Origin: Rubrivivax gelatinosus
GTDB lineage: Bacteria; Pseudomonadota; Gammaproteobacteria; Burkholderiales; Burkholderiaceae_C
Reading direction: 5' to 3'
DNA length: 64,000 bases
NCBI RefSeq assembly: GCF_004340905.1
Contig: NZ_SLXD01000015.1
Span: 1-64,000, forward strand
The stretch's first letter is position 1; every line of letters begins with the position of its first letter. The notes under the pieces were generated by a model that was not told where the DNA came from, ran no database searches, and was given only the letters and a program-made list of their open reading frames with translations. Position numbers and translations under genes: made by a program. Of this stretch, positions 36,815 through 44,216 are shown piece by piece.

Positions 36815-37555
36815 ATGGGCCGCGTCGTGTTCATCGGCGCCGGTCCCGGCGCCGCCGACCTGATCACCGTGCGCGGTGCGACGCGCCTCGCCGAGGCCGA
36901 CGTCGTGCTGCACGACGCGCTGACCGACCCGGCGCTGCGCGAGCTGGCGCCCCGCGCCGAGTGGATCGACGTCGGCAAACGGGGCTTTCGCCATTCCACC
37001 CATCAGGCCGAGATCGACGCCCTGCTCGTCGAGATGGCGCAGCGCCACGCCGTCGTCGTGCGGCTGAAGGGCGGCGACCCCAGCCTGTTCGGCCGGCTCG
37101 AGGAGGAACTGGCGGCGCTGGCTCGCGCCGGCATCGCCAGCGAGGTCGTGCCCGGCGTGACCGCAGCACTGGCCGCCGCCGCCTCGGCACAACGTCCGCT
37201 GACGCGCCGCGCCCGCGGCCGCAGCGTCGCTCTCAGCACCGCGATGACACGCGAACGCCGGCTGGAGGTGACGCACGCCGCCGACACCCAGGTCTTCTAC
37301 ATGGCCGGGCACCAGCTCGGCGTGCTGGGCGAGCGCCTGCGCGCCGCCGGCTGGCCCGCCGACACGCCGTCGCTGGTGGTGTCGCGCACCGGCTGGCCCG
37401 ACGAAGCGCGCAGCCATCACGACGTCGCCACGCTGGCCGACGCCAGCGCGCGCCACGCCGGCCAGCCGACCGTCGTCATCGTCGGCGCCGGTGCGTCGCC
37501 GCTGACCCTGACGCATGAGCAAGATCAAGCCGGAGCCCCCGAGGGCGAGGCGTAA
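36815..37555 (+). CDS. cobA: uroporphyrinogen-III C-methyltransferase (siroheme synthesis)
   Basis: A 246-residue SAM-dependent methyltransferase making precorrin-2, the precursor of the siroheme needed by the sulfite reductase upstream. Family motifs are FIGAGPGAADLITVRG, VVRLKGGDPSLFGR, VVPGVTAALAAAASAQRPLTRR and YMAGHQLG. It has no CysG-like dehydrogenase/chelatase domain. The ATG at 36815 is preceded by AGG; a GTG two codons upstream is possible. It lies 14 bp after cysH and 69 bp before the ferredoxin gene. Confidence 0.93.
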   Translation: MGRVVFIGAGPGAADLITVRGATRLAEADVVLHDALTDPALRELAPRAEWIDVGKRGFRHSTHQAEIDALLVEMAQRHAVVVRLKGGDPSLFGRLEEELAALARAGIASEVVPGVTAALAAAASAQRPLTRRARGRSVALSTAMTRERRLEVTHAADTQVFYMAGHQLGVLGERLRAAGWPADTPSLVVSRTGWPDEARSHHDVATLADASARHAGQPTVVIVGAGASPLTLTHEQDQAGAPEGEA

Positions 37556-37624
37556 AATTCCGGCCGCTTGGCGCCCTCGCCCGCGACCGCGTCAGTTCCT
37601 GACATCACAACCGAGCCCGTTCCA

Positions 37625-37948
37625 ATGACTCACGTCGTTCTCGATTCCTGCATCCGCTGCAAGTACACCGATTGCGTGGATGTGTGCCCCGTCGACTGCT
37701 TCCGTGAAGGGCCGAACTTCCTCGTCATCGACCCCGAGGAGTGCATCGACTGCGCGGTCTGCATCCCCGAATGCCCGGCCAACGCGATCCTGCCCGAGGA
37801 AGACGTGCCTTCGGACCAGCTGCAGTTCATCCAGCTCAACGCCGAGCTCGCCAAGACCTGGCCGAGCATCACCAAGCGCAAGGGCTCGCTGCCCGACGCC
37901 GACGAGTGGAAGGACCGCAAGAACAAGCTGCCGCACCTGGTGCGCTGA
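37625..37948 (+). CDS. fdxA: ferredoxin FdxA, two-cluster type
   Basis: A 107-residue soluble ferredoxin. The first cysteine set ([14 protein letters not shown]) and the second ([12 protein letters not shown]) fit the [3Fe-4S]/[4Fe-4S] seven-iron family, with the usual C-terminal extension ([15 protein letters not shown]). It carries low-potential electrons. Its position after the sulfite reductase group and 23 bp before a ferredoxin-NADP reductase suggests it links NADPH to sulfite reduction, although FdxA has other possible partners. Translation starts at the ATG giving the standard [10 protein letters not shown]. Confidence 0.95.
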   Translation: MTHVVLDSCIRCKYTDCVDVCPVDCFREGPNFLVIDPEECIDCAVCIPECPANAILPEEDVPSDQLQFIQLNAELAKTWPSITKRKGSLPDADEWKDRKNKLPHLVR

Positions 37949-37971
37949 CCGGGGCCGCGCCCGGCGAACGC

Positions 37972-39060
37972 ATGACCGTATCCCCTTCGCCCGGCGCCCC
38001 CGCCGCTGTTCCCCCGATCGAGACCGACGCGCTGATCGTCGGCGCCGGCCCGGTCGGGCTGTTCCAGGTCTTCGAGCTCGGGCTGCAGGACATCCGCGCC
38101 CACGTCGTCGACTCGCTGCCGCACATCGGCGGCCAGTGCGCCGAGCTCTACGCCGACAAGCCGATCTACGACATCCCCGGCGTGCCGGTGTGCACCGGGC
38201 GTGAGCTCGTCGAGCGGCTGGAGCAGCAGATCGCGCCTTTCGGCGCGAGCTTTCATCTCGGCCAGGAGGTGCGTTCGCTCGAACGTGCCGCCGACGGGCG
38301 CTTCGACGTCGCCACCAGCACCGGCACGCGGTTTCTCGCGCGCACGGTGTTCGTCGCCGGCGGCGTCGGCTCCTTCCAGCCCAAGGCGCTGCGCCTGCCC
38401 GGCATCGAACGCTTCGCCGGCAGCCAGCTCTTCTACCGCGTCGCCGACGCGGCGGCCTTCGCCGGCCGGCACCTCGTCGTCGCCGGCGGCGGCGACTCGG
38501 CGCTCGACTGGGCGATCCACTTCGCCAGCACCGAGGCCGCACGCCCGGCGCGCGTGACGCTGCTGCACCGGCGCGACGAGTTCCGCGCCCTGCCCGCGAC
38601 ACTGCGCCGCCTGGCCGAGCTGCGCGATGCCGGCACGGTGGAGGTCGTCATCGGCCAGCCGACCGGCTTCGAGGCCGAGGGCGAGCGCCTGGCGCGCCTG
38701 GTGCTGATGCGCCCCGACGGCAGCAGCACGACGCTGGCGCTCGACGACCTGCTGGTGTTCCACGGTCTGAGCCCCAAGCTCGGCCCGATCGCCGAGTGGG
38801 GGCTGGCGCTGGACCACAAGCTGGTGACCGTGAACCCGGCCACCTTCGAGACCAGCACGCCGGGCGTCTTCGCCGTCGGCGACATCTGCCACTACCCGGG
38901 CAAACGCAAGCTGATCCTCTGCGGCTTCCACGAGGCGACGCTGGCCGCCTTCGCCGCCGTGCCCTACGTGGACCCGGAGCGCCGCGCGCTGCTGCAGTAC
39001 ACGACCTCCAGCCCGCAGCTGCACCGGCTGCTGGGCGTCGAGACGCCGTCGCAGGATTGA
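37972..39060 (+). CDS. ferredoxin--NADP+ reductase, thioredoxin reductase-like type
   Basis: A 362-residue flavoprotein with FAD-binding ALIVGAGPVGLFQVFELG, HIGGQCAELYADKPIYDIP, NADP-binding HLVVAGGGDSALDWAIHF, and the C-terminal TPGVFAVGDICHYPGKRKLILCGFHEA. It has no CxxC redox pair, which separates it from thioredoxin reductase and places it with YumC/Fnr-type enzymes. It lies 23 bp downstream of fdxA, so the two probably form an electron-transfer pair from NADPH. The cluster order suggests sulfite reductase as one acceptor. Confidence 0.92.
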   Translation: MTVSPSPGAPAAVPPIETDALIVGAGPVGLFQVFELGLQDIRAHVVDSLPHIGGQCAELYADKPIYDIPGVPVCTGRELVERLEQQIAPFGASFHLGQEVRSLERAADGRFDVATSTGTRFLARTVFVAGGVGSFQPKALRLPGIERFAGSQLFYRVADAAAFAGRHLVVAGGGDSALDWAIHFASTEAARPARVTLLHRRDEFRALPATLRRLAELRDAGTVEVVIGQPTGFEAEGERLARLVLMRPDGSSTTLALDDLLVFHGLSPKLGPIAEWGLALDHKLVTVNPATFETSTPGVFAVGDICHYPGKRKLILCGFHEATLAAFAAVPYVDPERRALLQYTTSSPQLHRLLGVETPSQD

Positions 39061-39138
39061 CACAGCGCGGCGCGCTGCACGCGCTGCTGCCGCTATCATC
39101 CGCCCCGCTTCGCGAGCCGACCCGGTGCGCGAGGCATT

Positions 39139-39282
39139 CGCTAGGGGTGTTGGCCGCCTGCCATCCGCGGACGGCCGACTGAGAGAGTCCCTTTGAACCT
39201 GATCGCCCGCCGACGCCGCAAGGCCGAGGCGGCGACCCGTCCCTCACCGGACGGCACGAGGTAATGCTCGCGCAGGGAAGCA
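39139..39282 (+). ncRNA. TPP riboswitch (THI element)
   Basis: The conserved core is unmistakable: AGGGGTGT (39143-39150), ACTGAGAGAGTCCC (39178-39191), TTTGAACCTGATC (39192-39204), GGTAATGC (39260-39267) and GCGCAGGGAAGC (39270-39281), with GCT/AGC closing P1. Between CCTGATC and GGTAATGC, where the consensus is very short, lie 55 extra bases folding into two hairpins (39214-39234 and 39237-39254). It precedes a TonB-dependent receptor gene and should reduce its expression when thiamine pyrophosphate is plentiful. Confidence 0.95.
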
Positions 39283-39294
39283 CACCACGGGTTC

Positions 39295-39316
39295 CACGGC
39301 GCAGTCATGCGCCGTG
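39295..39316 (+). promoter_or_regulatory. candidate expression-platform hairpin of the TPP riboswitch
   Basis: CACGGCGCA (39295-39303) and TGCGCCGTG (39308-39316) form a perfect 9-bp stem with loop GTCA. It lies between the aptamer and the receptor start codon. There is no U-run, so Rho-independent termination is doubtful; Rho- or translation-based control is more likely. Confidence 0.45.
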
Positions 39317-39359
39317 CTGCGCTCCGGTTTGCCGACCTGCCATCGTCCAAGGCTTTCCG

Positions 39360-41513
39360 ATGGCAATCACACATCACGTCCCGACCCGCTGCGCCCTCGC
39401 CGCGGCCCTGTTCGCCTCCGCCTTCGCCACCCAGGCGCAGGGCACCGAGACGATCACCATCACCGGCACGGCCGAACGCCTGCCGGCCTTCGCCGGCTTC
39501 CCCGGCCAGACCGACGCCCGCACGCCGCTGCAGGCGCAGAGCTGGAACGCCGAGCGCCTGGCCGACGAGAACGTCACCCGGCTGGGCGACATCACCCGGC
39601 TGGACGCCGGCGTCTCCGAGGCCTACGACGCGACCGGCTACTGGGCCGGGCTGTCGGTGCGCGGCTACACGCTGGACAACCGCTTCAACGTGCGCCGCGA
39701 GGGCCTGCCGGTGAGCGGCGAGACCGCGTTCGCGCTGGAGAACAAGGAAGCCGTCGAGCTGCTCAAGGGCGCCAGCGGCATGCAGGCCGGCACCAGCGCG
39801 CCCGGCGGCCTGGTGAACCTGCGCGTCAAGCGCCCGGTGGCCGGCAAGCGCAGCGCCACCGTCTGGTGGGAAGGCTCGAGCACGACCGGCGCGGCCGTCG
39901 ACCTCGGCGACCGCAGCGGCCCCGACGGCGCCTTCGGCTGGCGCGTCAACGCCGCCTACGAGGACATGGAGCCGCGGCTGCACGACACCGACGGCCACCG
40001 CCGCCTGCTGGCCGTCGCGCTGGACTGGCAGCTGAATCCGGGCAGCCTCGTCGAGTTCGAGATCGAGCACAGCCGCCAGCAGCAGCCCAGCGCCGCCGGC
40101 TACAGCCTGCGCGGCAACACCGTGCCTGACGCGCACGACATCAACCTGCTGACCAACCTGAACCACCAGCCCTGGAACGGCCCGGTGGAGATGGAAGGCA
40201 CGACGGCCTCGCTGCGCTGGCGCCAGCGTCTCGCCGAGGACTGGCAGCTGCGCGCCCAGGCGATGGTGCAGAAGCTGCGCACCGACGACCGCACCGCCTT
40301 CCCCTACGGCGTCTACGACGCCAACTACGAGTGCGCCGACTGGTGCGACCGCTTCGCGCCCGACGGCAGCTTCACCTACTGGCAGTACGTCAGCCTGAAC
40401 GAACGCCGTGACAGCACGGCGCTGGAGCTGGCCGCCAGCGGCACGGCGCGCACCGGCGCCGTCGAGCATGCGATCGAGTTCGGCGCGCTGCGCAGCCGCT
40501 ACCGCGGGCGTTTCGAGGACCAGATCTTCGACATCGCCGGCACCGGCAAGGACGACGGCAGCCTGGTGTCGCCGCCCTCCGCCGGTTATCCGGACGCCAA
40601 CACGAACCGCGACGAGACCAGCACCGAGTTCTTCCTGCGAGACGCGATGACGCTGCCCGGCGGCTGGAGCCTGTGGGCCGGGCTGCGCCACACCCGGCTG
40701 GCGCGCGAGAGCTGGCGCACCAGCGCCGACAGCGACGGCAGCCTGCGCGCCACCGACTACGACCAGGCCGTGACCACGCCGTGGATGGCGCTGGCCTGGC
40801 AGTGGACGGCGGCGACGATGGTCTACGCCAGCTGGGGCCGCGGCGTCGAGTCCGCCGTCGTGCCGAACCGGCCGCGCTACGCCAACGCCGGCCAGGCGCT
40901 GCCGGCGCTGAAGAGCCGCCAGCGCGAGATCGGCTTGAAGCACGCCGGCGCCAGCGTCGACGCGAGCCTGGCGCTGTTCCAGATCGAACGCCCTCGCACC
41001 GGAGAGCTGAACGCCGGCTGCGACGGCGACGTCGACGACTCCTGCCGCCTGGGCGTCGTCGGCGAGCAGCGCCACCGCGGCGTCGAGGCCAGCGTCGTCT
41101 GGCGCACCGGCGCCGTCGACTGGCGCGCCAGCGCGATGCTGCTGGACGCCGTGCGCCACGAGAGCGGCAGCGGCGACGGCCTGCGGCCGGAGAACGTGCC
41201 GGCGCGCACGCTGCGCCTGGGCGCCGACTGGCGCGTCGCCGGCCTGCTGCTGCAGGCCGACCTGCGCGCCGAAGGCGACCGCGTCGTGCTGCCCTATGAC
41301 GACAGCGTGCGCATCCCGGGCTGGGCCAGCCTGGACCTGGGTGCGCGCTGGACGCAGGCGCTGGCCGGCGGCCGCAGCATCACCTGGCGCACCGGCGTCG
41401 ACAACGTCTTCGACCGCAAGGCCTGGAAAGAGTCGCCCTACCAGTTCGACCACGTCTACCTGTACCCGCTGCAGTCGCGCACCTGGAGAGCCAGCGCCTC
41501 ACTCAAGTTTTGA
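39360..41513 (+). CDS. TonB-dependent outer membrane receptor, predicted thiamine or thiamine-precursor uptake
   Basis: A 717-residue outer membrane receptor. A signal peptide (residues 1-28, ending TQAQG) is followed by a TonB box-like ETITITGT. The plug domain has the VRGYTLDNRFNVRREGLPV and VELLKGASGMQAGTSAPGGLVN segments. A beta-barrel of about 550 residues ends in aromatic-terminated strands and a C-terminal Phe (SASLKF), as barrel insertion requires. On family alone it would be called a siderophore receptor. The TPP riboswitch in its leader instead predicts import of thiamine, a phosphate ester or a precursor. AAGG precedes the ATG. No inner-membrane thiamine transporter gene is adjacent. 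The tRNA-Asn promoter begins within its stop codon. Confidence 0.93.
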   Translation: MAITHHVPTRCALAAALFASAFATQAQGTETITITGTAERLPAFAGFPGQTDARTPLQAQSWNAERLADENVTRLGDITRLDAGVSEAYDATGYWAGLSVRGYTLDNRFNVRREGLPVSGETAFALENKEAVELLKGASGMQAGTSAPGGLVNLRVKRPVAGKRSATVWWEGSSTTGAAVDLGDRSGPDGAFGWRVNAAYEDMEPRLHDTDGHRRLLAVALDWQLNPGSLVEFEIEHSRQQQPSAAGYSLRGNTVPDAHDINLLTNLNHQPWNGPVEMEGTTASLRWRQRLAEDWQLRAQAMVQKLRTDDRTAFPYGVYDANYECADWCDRFAPDGSFTYWQYVSLNERRDSTALELAASGTARTGAVEHAIEFGALRSRYRGRFEDQIFDIAGTGKDDGSLVSPPSAGYPDANTNRDETSTEFFLRDAMTLPGGWSLWAGLRHTRLARESWRTSADSDGSLRATDYDQAVTTPWMALAWQWTAATMVYASWGRGVESAVVPNRPRYANAGQALPALKSRQREIGLKHAGASVDASLALFQIERPRTGELNAGCDGDVDDSCRLGVVGEQRHRGVEASVVWRTGAVDWRASAMLLDAVRHESGSGDGLRPENVPARTLRLGADWRVAGLLLQADLRAEGDRVVLPYDDSVRIPGWASLDLGARWTQALAGGRSITWRTGVDNVFDRKAWKESPYQFDHVYLYPLQSRTWRASASLKF

Positions 41514-41537
41514 CAACCTGAGTTTTCGGGCTATACT
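41510..41537 (+). promoter_or_regulatory. tRNA-Asn promoter
   Basis: A consensus -35 TTGACA (41510-41515) and -10 TATACT (41532-41537) have a 16-bp spacer and end 12 bp before the tRNA. The -35 overlaps the stop codon of the TonB receptor gene. Confidence 0.85.
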
Positions 41538-41549
41538 CTTGGTCTTCCT

Positions 41550-41625
41550 TCCCCGATAGCTCAGTCGGTAGAGCGCCGGACTGTTAATCCGTAGGTCCCT
41601 GGTTCGAGCCCAGGTCGGGGAGCCA
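41550..41625 (+). tRNA. tRNA-Asn (anticodon GTT)
   Basis: A 76-nt cloverleaf with encoded CCA. The acceptor arms TCCCCGA and TCGGGGA pair perfectly. The D-loop has AGCTCAGTCGGTAGAGC, the anticodon loop CTGTTAA has GTT at 41583-41585, and the T-arm is CCTGGTTCGAGCCCAGG. It has its own promoter and terminator and decodes AAC and AAU. Confidence 0.98.
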
Positions 41626-41634
41626 AACAAACCG

Positions 41635-41672
41635 AAGGGTCAGCGATGAAAATCGCTGACCCTTTTGGTTTT
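41635..41672 (+). terminator. tRNA-Asn terminator
   Basis: A 13-bp perfect stem (AAGGGTCAGCGAT with its complement) capped by a GAAA tetraloop is followed by TTTTGGTTTT, starting 10 bp after the tRNA CCA. Confidence 0.92.
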
Positions 41673-41811
41673 GGCGGACCGACGCGCATTGCACCGCCGC
41701 GGGCAACCCTTTTGCCGCGCCAGCAATCCTGCCGACGCACCCCGATCAGCGCACCGGCGACGCACGGTAGACTGCCCAGAGTCCTGTCCTATCCCCGCAA
41801 AGGGGCCGGCC

Positions 41812-42132
41812 ATGGGGTTTTCAGCCAGCGACATGCTGCCGTTCACCCAGGCACACGCCAACCTGTCCGAACTGGCCGACCCGGCCGGGGCCGTCGCCGA
41901 GATGGCCGTCACCAGGAACGGCGAGGGCTCCGTGGCCCTCCTCGACGCGACGCGGCTGGGCCGCCATCGCCCGTTTCATCAGCACCGCGCGACCGCCGCC
42001 GAGGCGTCCTGCCGCAAGATTGCTTGGGCCCGCATGCCCGCCTCTGTTCCTCGTTGGCCTGAACCGACGAATCAACTGGAAGACGACATCACATGCGACA
42101 TCCGACCAAGACCGACAGCCTGGTTCGCCTGA
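41812..42132 (+). pseudogene. Phd/YefM-type antitoxin remnant
   Basis: The first 48 or so codons (MGFSASDMLPFTQAHANLSE, then VTRNGEGSVALLDATRL) match the dimerising N-terminal domain of a Phd/YefM antitoxin family that I recall. After that point the usual helix (such as DYYHRLERE) is replaced by GRHRPFHQHR and unrelated sequence to the stop, which overlaps the FkbM gene in another frame. No toxin gene follows. The toxin-binding half is therefore lost or replaced and the gene is probably inactive. It is the only recognisable element in the 430 bp between the tRNA terminator and the FkbM gene. Confidence 0.5.
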
Positions 42133-42779
42133 AGTCCCTCGGGCTCCCCATCGGGGCCATCCTCGACATCGGCGTGCTGAGCGCCACCCCCGAACTGATC
42201 GCGGCCTTCTCCGACCACCAGCACCTGTTGGTGGAGCCCATCGTCGAGTGGAACCCGGCCATCGCGACCCACTACGCCGGCGTGGACCACGAGGTGGTCA
42301 ATGCCGCCGCCTCCGACGCCGAGGGCAGCGTCACCCTGGAGGTTCAGTCCGTGATCCCCGGGACGCCGATCTCCCACGCGCGAATGGCCGACCAGATCCG
42401 GGCCGGCTGCGTGGCCCGGGAAGTCCCGATGGTCACAGTCGACAGTCTCGTCGCTCAGAGAAACCTGCCGGAGCCTTTCCTGCTCAAGATCGACGTCGAT
42501 GGGGCGGAGGTGCGCATCCTGCGTGGTGCGCGTCGAACCCTGCCCAGATGCAGCGTCGTGATCATCGAGGCGGGAGTGCTGAACTTCTGGGAGCGTGCCG
42601 AGCCGCTGCGCGACGCCGGTTTCGAACTCTTCGACCTCGTGGGCCTCGCCTACTACGATGGCCGGCTCTGCCAGTTCGACGCCGTCTTCGTCAACAGCGG
42701 AATGATGCGCGACCACCGGCTGGGGATGTTCGAGCAACCCTTCGACTTCACCAAGTGGGTCAACTACGACCCGCGTTGA
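42093..42779 (+). CDS. FkbM-family SAM-dependent methyltransferase
   Basis: A 228-residue protein with the Rossmann-like FkbM fold. Segments are ILDIGVLSATPELI, LLVEPIVEWNPA, AASDAEGSVTLEV, VTVDSLVAQ and the family signature FLLKIDVDGAEVRILRGA. Such enzymes O-methylate sugars or other hydroxylated molecules, often in glycan or natural-product gene sets. Here it stands alone in a small islet downstream of tRNA-Asn, beside an antitoxin remnant. The substrate is unknown and there is no glycosyltransferase neighbour. Confidence 0.85.
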   Translation: MRHPTKTDSLVRLKSLGLPIGAILDIGVLSATPELIAAFSDHQHLLVEPIVEWNPAIATHYAGVDHEVVNAAASDAEGSVTLEVQSVIPGTPISHARMADQIRAGCVAREVPMVTVDSLVAQRNLPEPFLLKIDVDGAEVRILRGARRTLPRCSVVIIEAGVLNFWERAEPLRDAGFELFDLVGLAYYDGRLCQFDAVFVNSGMMRDHRLGMFEQPFDFTKWVNYDPR

Positions 42780-42886
42780 GCCCCTGTTGAACGGTTGTTC
42801 CGAGACCGCGGCGGGGCGTGTCCCGCCACCCTTCGCGCCCTCGGGCCGGTCCGGCGCGTGGCGGGTCCGGCCGGCGAGAGCGCAGA

Positions 42887-43492
42887 TCAGGAGGCTCCCG
42901 CCCCCCGCGCGCGATCGCTCAACCGCCGCAACAGCTCCAGCCCGTAGGTCCACGGCCCGAAGCCCGACTCGACGTTGATGTGCCCGGCCTCGCCCAGGTC
43001 GACGAGTTCGCTGCCCCAGGTGCGCGCCCAGTGCTCGGCGCGGCGCAGGCTCATGAAGGGGTCGCTGTGGCTGGCGACGAGCACGCTGGGCACCGGCAGC
43101 GCCCCGGCCGGCACGCGCTCCTCGGCCTCGAACCTGGCCGGCTCGGCCGGCGCCACCAGCATCAGGCCAGCGACACGCGCCGGGTGGTCGGCCGCCATGC
43201 AGCACGAGGCCAGCGCGCCCAGGCTGTGGCCGACGAGGATCGCGCGGCGCTCGCTGCGCGCCGTCAGCCGGCCGATCGCGCCGACCCAGCGGTCGACGTC
43301 GGGGTCCTGCCAGTTCTGCAAGGTGATGCGCCGCCAGATCGGCAGGCAGCGCTCCCAGCACGACTGCCAGTGCTCGGGCCCGGAGTCGTAGCGCCCGGGC
43401 ACGAGCACGAACTCGAACTCGCGTGCGGCTTCCTGCAGCGCGGCCGAGGTGTCCGGGCAGGCCCGGGCGTCCATCATCGACTGCCAGCTCAT
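42887..43492 (-). CDS. small alpha/beta-hydrolase (RBBP9/YdeN family), last gene of the citrate cluster
   Basis: A 201-residue serine hydrolase. The nucleophile is Ser90 in VGHSLGAL, the acid Asp144 in ASHSDPFMS, and the base His171 in AGHINVESGFGPW, all typical of the RBBP9/YdeN family. It begins 19 bp after citB on the same strand and so is probably part of the citrate lyase gene set. R. gelatinosus has a known citrate lyase deacetylase that removes the acetyl group from the prosthetic arm when citrate runs out. A serine hydrolase in this place is a candidate, by position only. A general esterase is the alternative. Confidence 0.85.
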   Translation of the reverse strand: MSWQSMMDARACPDTSAALQEAAREFEFVLVPGRYDSGPEHWQSCWERCLPIWRRITLQNWQDPDVDRWVGAIGRLTARSERRAILVGHSLGALASCCMAADHPARVAGLMLVAPAEPARFEAEERVPAGALPVPSVLVASHSDPFMSLRRAEHWARTWGSELVDLGEAGHINVESGFGPWTYGLELLRRLSDRARGAGAS

Positions 43493-43511
43493 GGCCGCGC
43501 CGCCGCCTCGT

Positions 43512-44216
43512 TCATTCGCCCTCTTGCGCCGCCGGCCGCAGCAGCCGGTAGCTGCGCTCCGGGCGCCCCACCTTGCCGTAGCTGATCTGCGCGGCGACGA
43601 AACGTGTCTCCACCAGGTACTCCAGGTAGCGCCGGGCGGTGGTCTTGCTGATGCCCACCGCGCGCGCGATGGTGTCGGCGGTCTCCTCGCAGTGTTCGTC
43701 GAGGAAGTGGTCCTTCAGCCGCGACAGCGTCAGCTGGTCGATGCCCTTGGTGCGCCGCTCCTCCAGCGCCGCCTTGGACTGCAGGTTGTAGAGCTCGTCG
43801 ACCCGGCGCTGATCGACGAGCCGGTGCGCCGCCTGCGAGTCCAGGAACTGGCAGAAGCGCTCCAGCGCGGCGTTCAGCCGGTCGTAGGCGATGGGTTTGA
43901 TGATGTAGTCGAAGGCCCCCAGCCGGATCGCCTTGCTGCAGGTCTCCATCTCGCTGGCCGCGGTGATGAAGATGACGTGCGCATCGATCTTCTGCGTCAC
44001 CAGGTGCTCGAGCAGGTCGATGCCCTTGCCGTCGGGCAGGTAGTTGTCCAGCAGGATCAGGCGCGGCTGCAGGCTCTCCAGCAGCCGGCGGGCCTCGGCC
44101 ATCGTCGTGGCGGTGCCCGCGGCGCGCAGCCGAGGGTGCTGGCCGATGAAGTCGGCGTGCAGCCGCGCCTGGCGCGCTTCGTCCTCGACGATCAAGACGT
44201 CATGCTTCGGCAGCAC
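43512..44216 (-). CDS. citB: citrate two-component response regulator (CitB/DcuR family)
   Basis: A 234-residue regulator. The receiver domain has the acidic pair EDE (11-13), phosphoacceptor Asp57 in ILLDNYLPDG, and Lys in DYIIKPI. The C-terminal DNA-binding domain (GIDQLTLSRLKDHF, then ADTIARAVGISKTTARRYLEYLV) is typical of the CitB class. The start overlaps the end of citA by 17 bases. In enterobacteria CitB activates citrate fermentation genes when CitA senses external citrate under anoxia; the placement here supports the same role. Confidence 0.94.
   Translation of the reverse strand: MLPKHDVLIVEDEARQARLHADFIGQHPRLRAAGTATTMAEARRLLESLQPRLILLDNYLPDGKGIDLLEHLVTQKIDAHVIFITAASEMETCSKAIRLGAFDYIIKPIAYDRLNAALERFCQFLDSQAAHRLVDQRRVDELYNLQSKAALEERRTKGIDQLTLSRLKDHFLDEHCEETADTIARAVGISKTTARRYLEYLVETRFVAAQISYGKVGRPERSYRLLRPAAQEGE

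Noticed and set aside
41550-43500. Attachment-site repeat of the tRNA-Asn 3' end downstream
   Set aside because: I looked for a second copy of the T-arm/acceptor sequence in the following 2 kb and found none, and no integrase gene is present.
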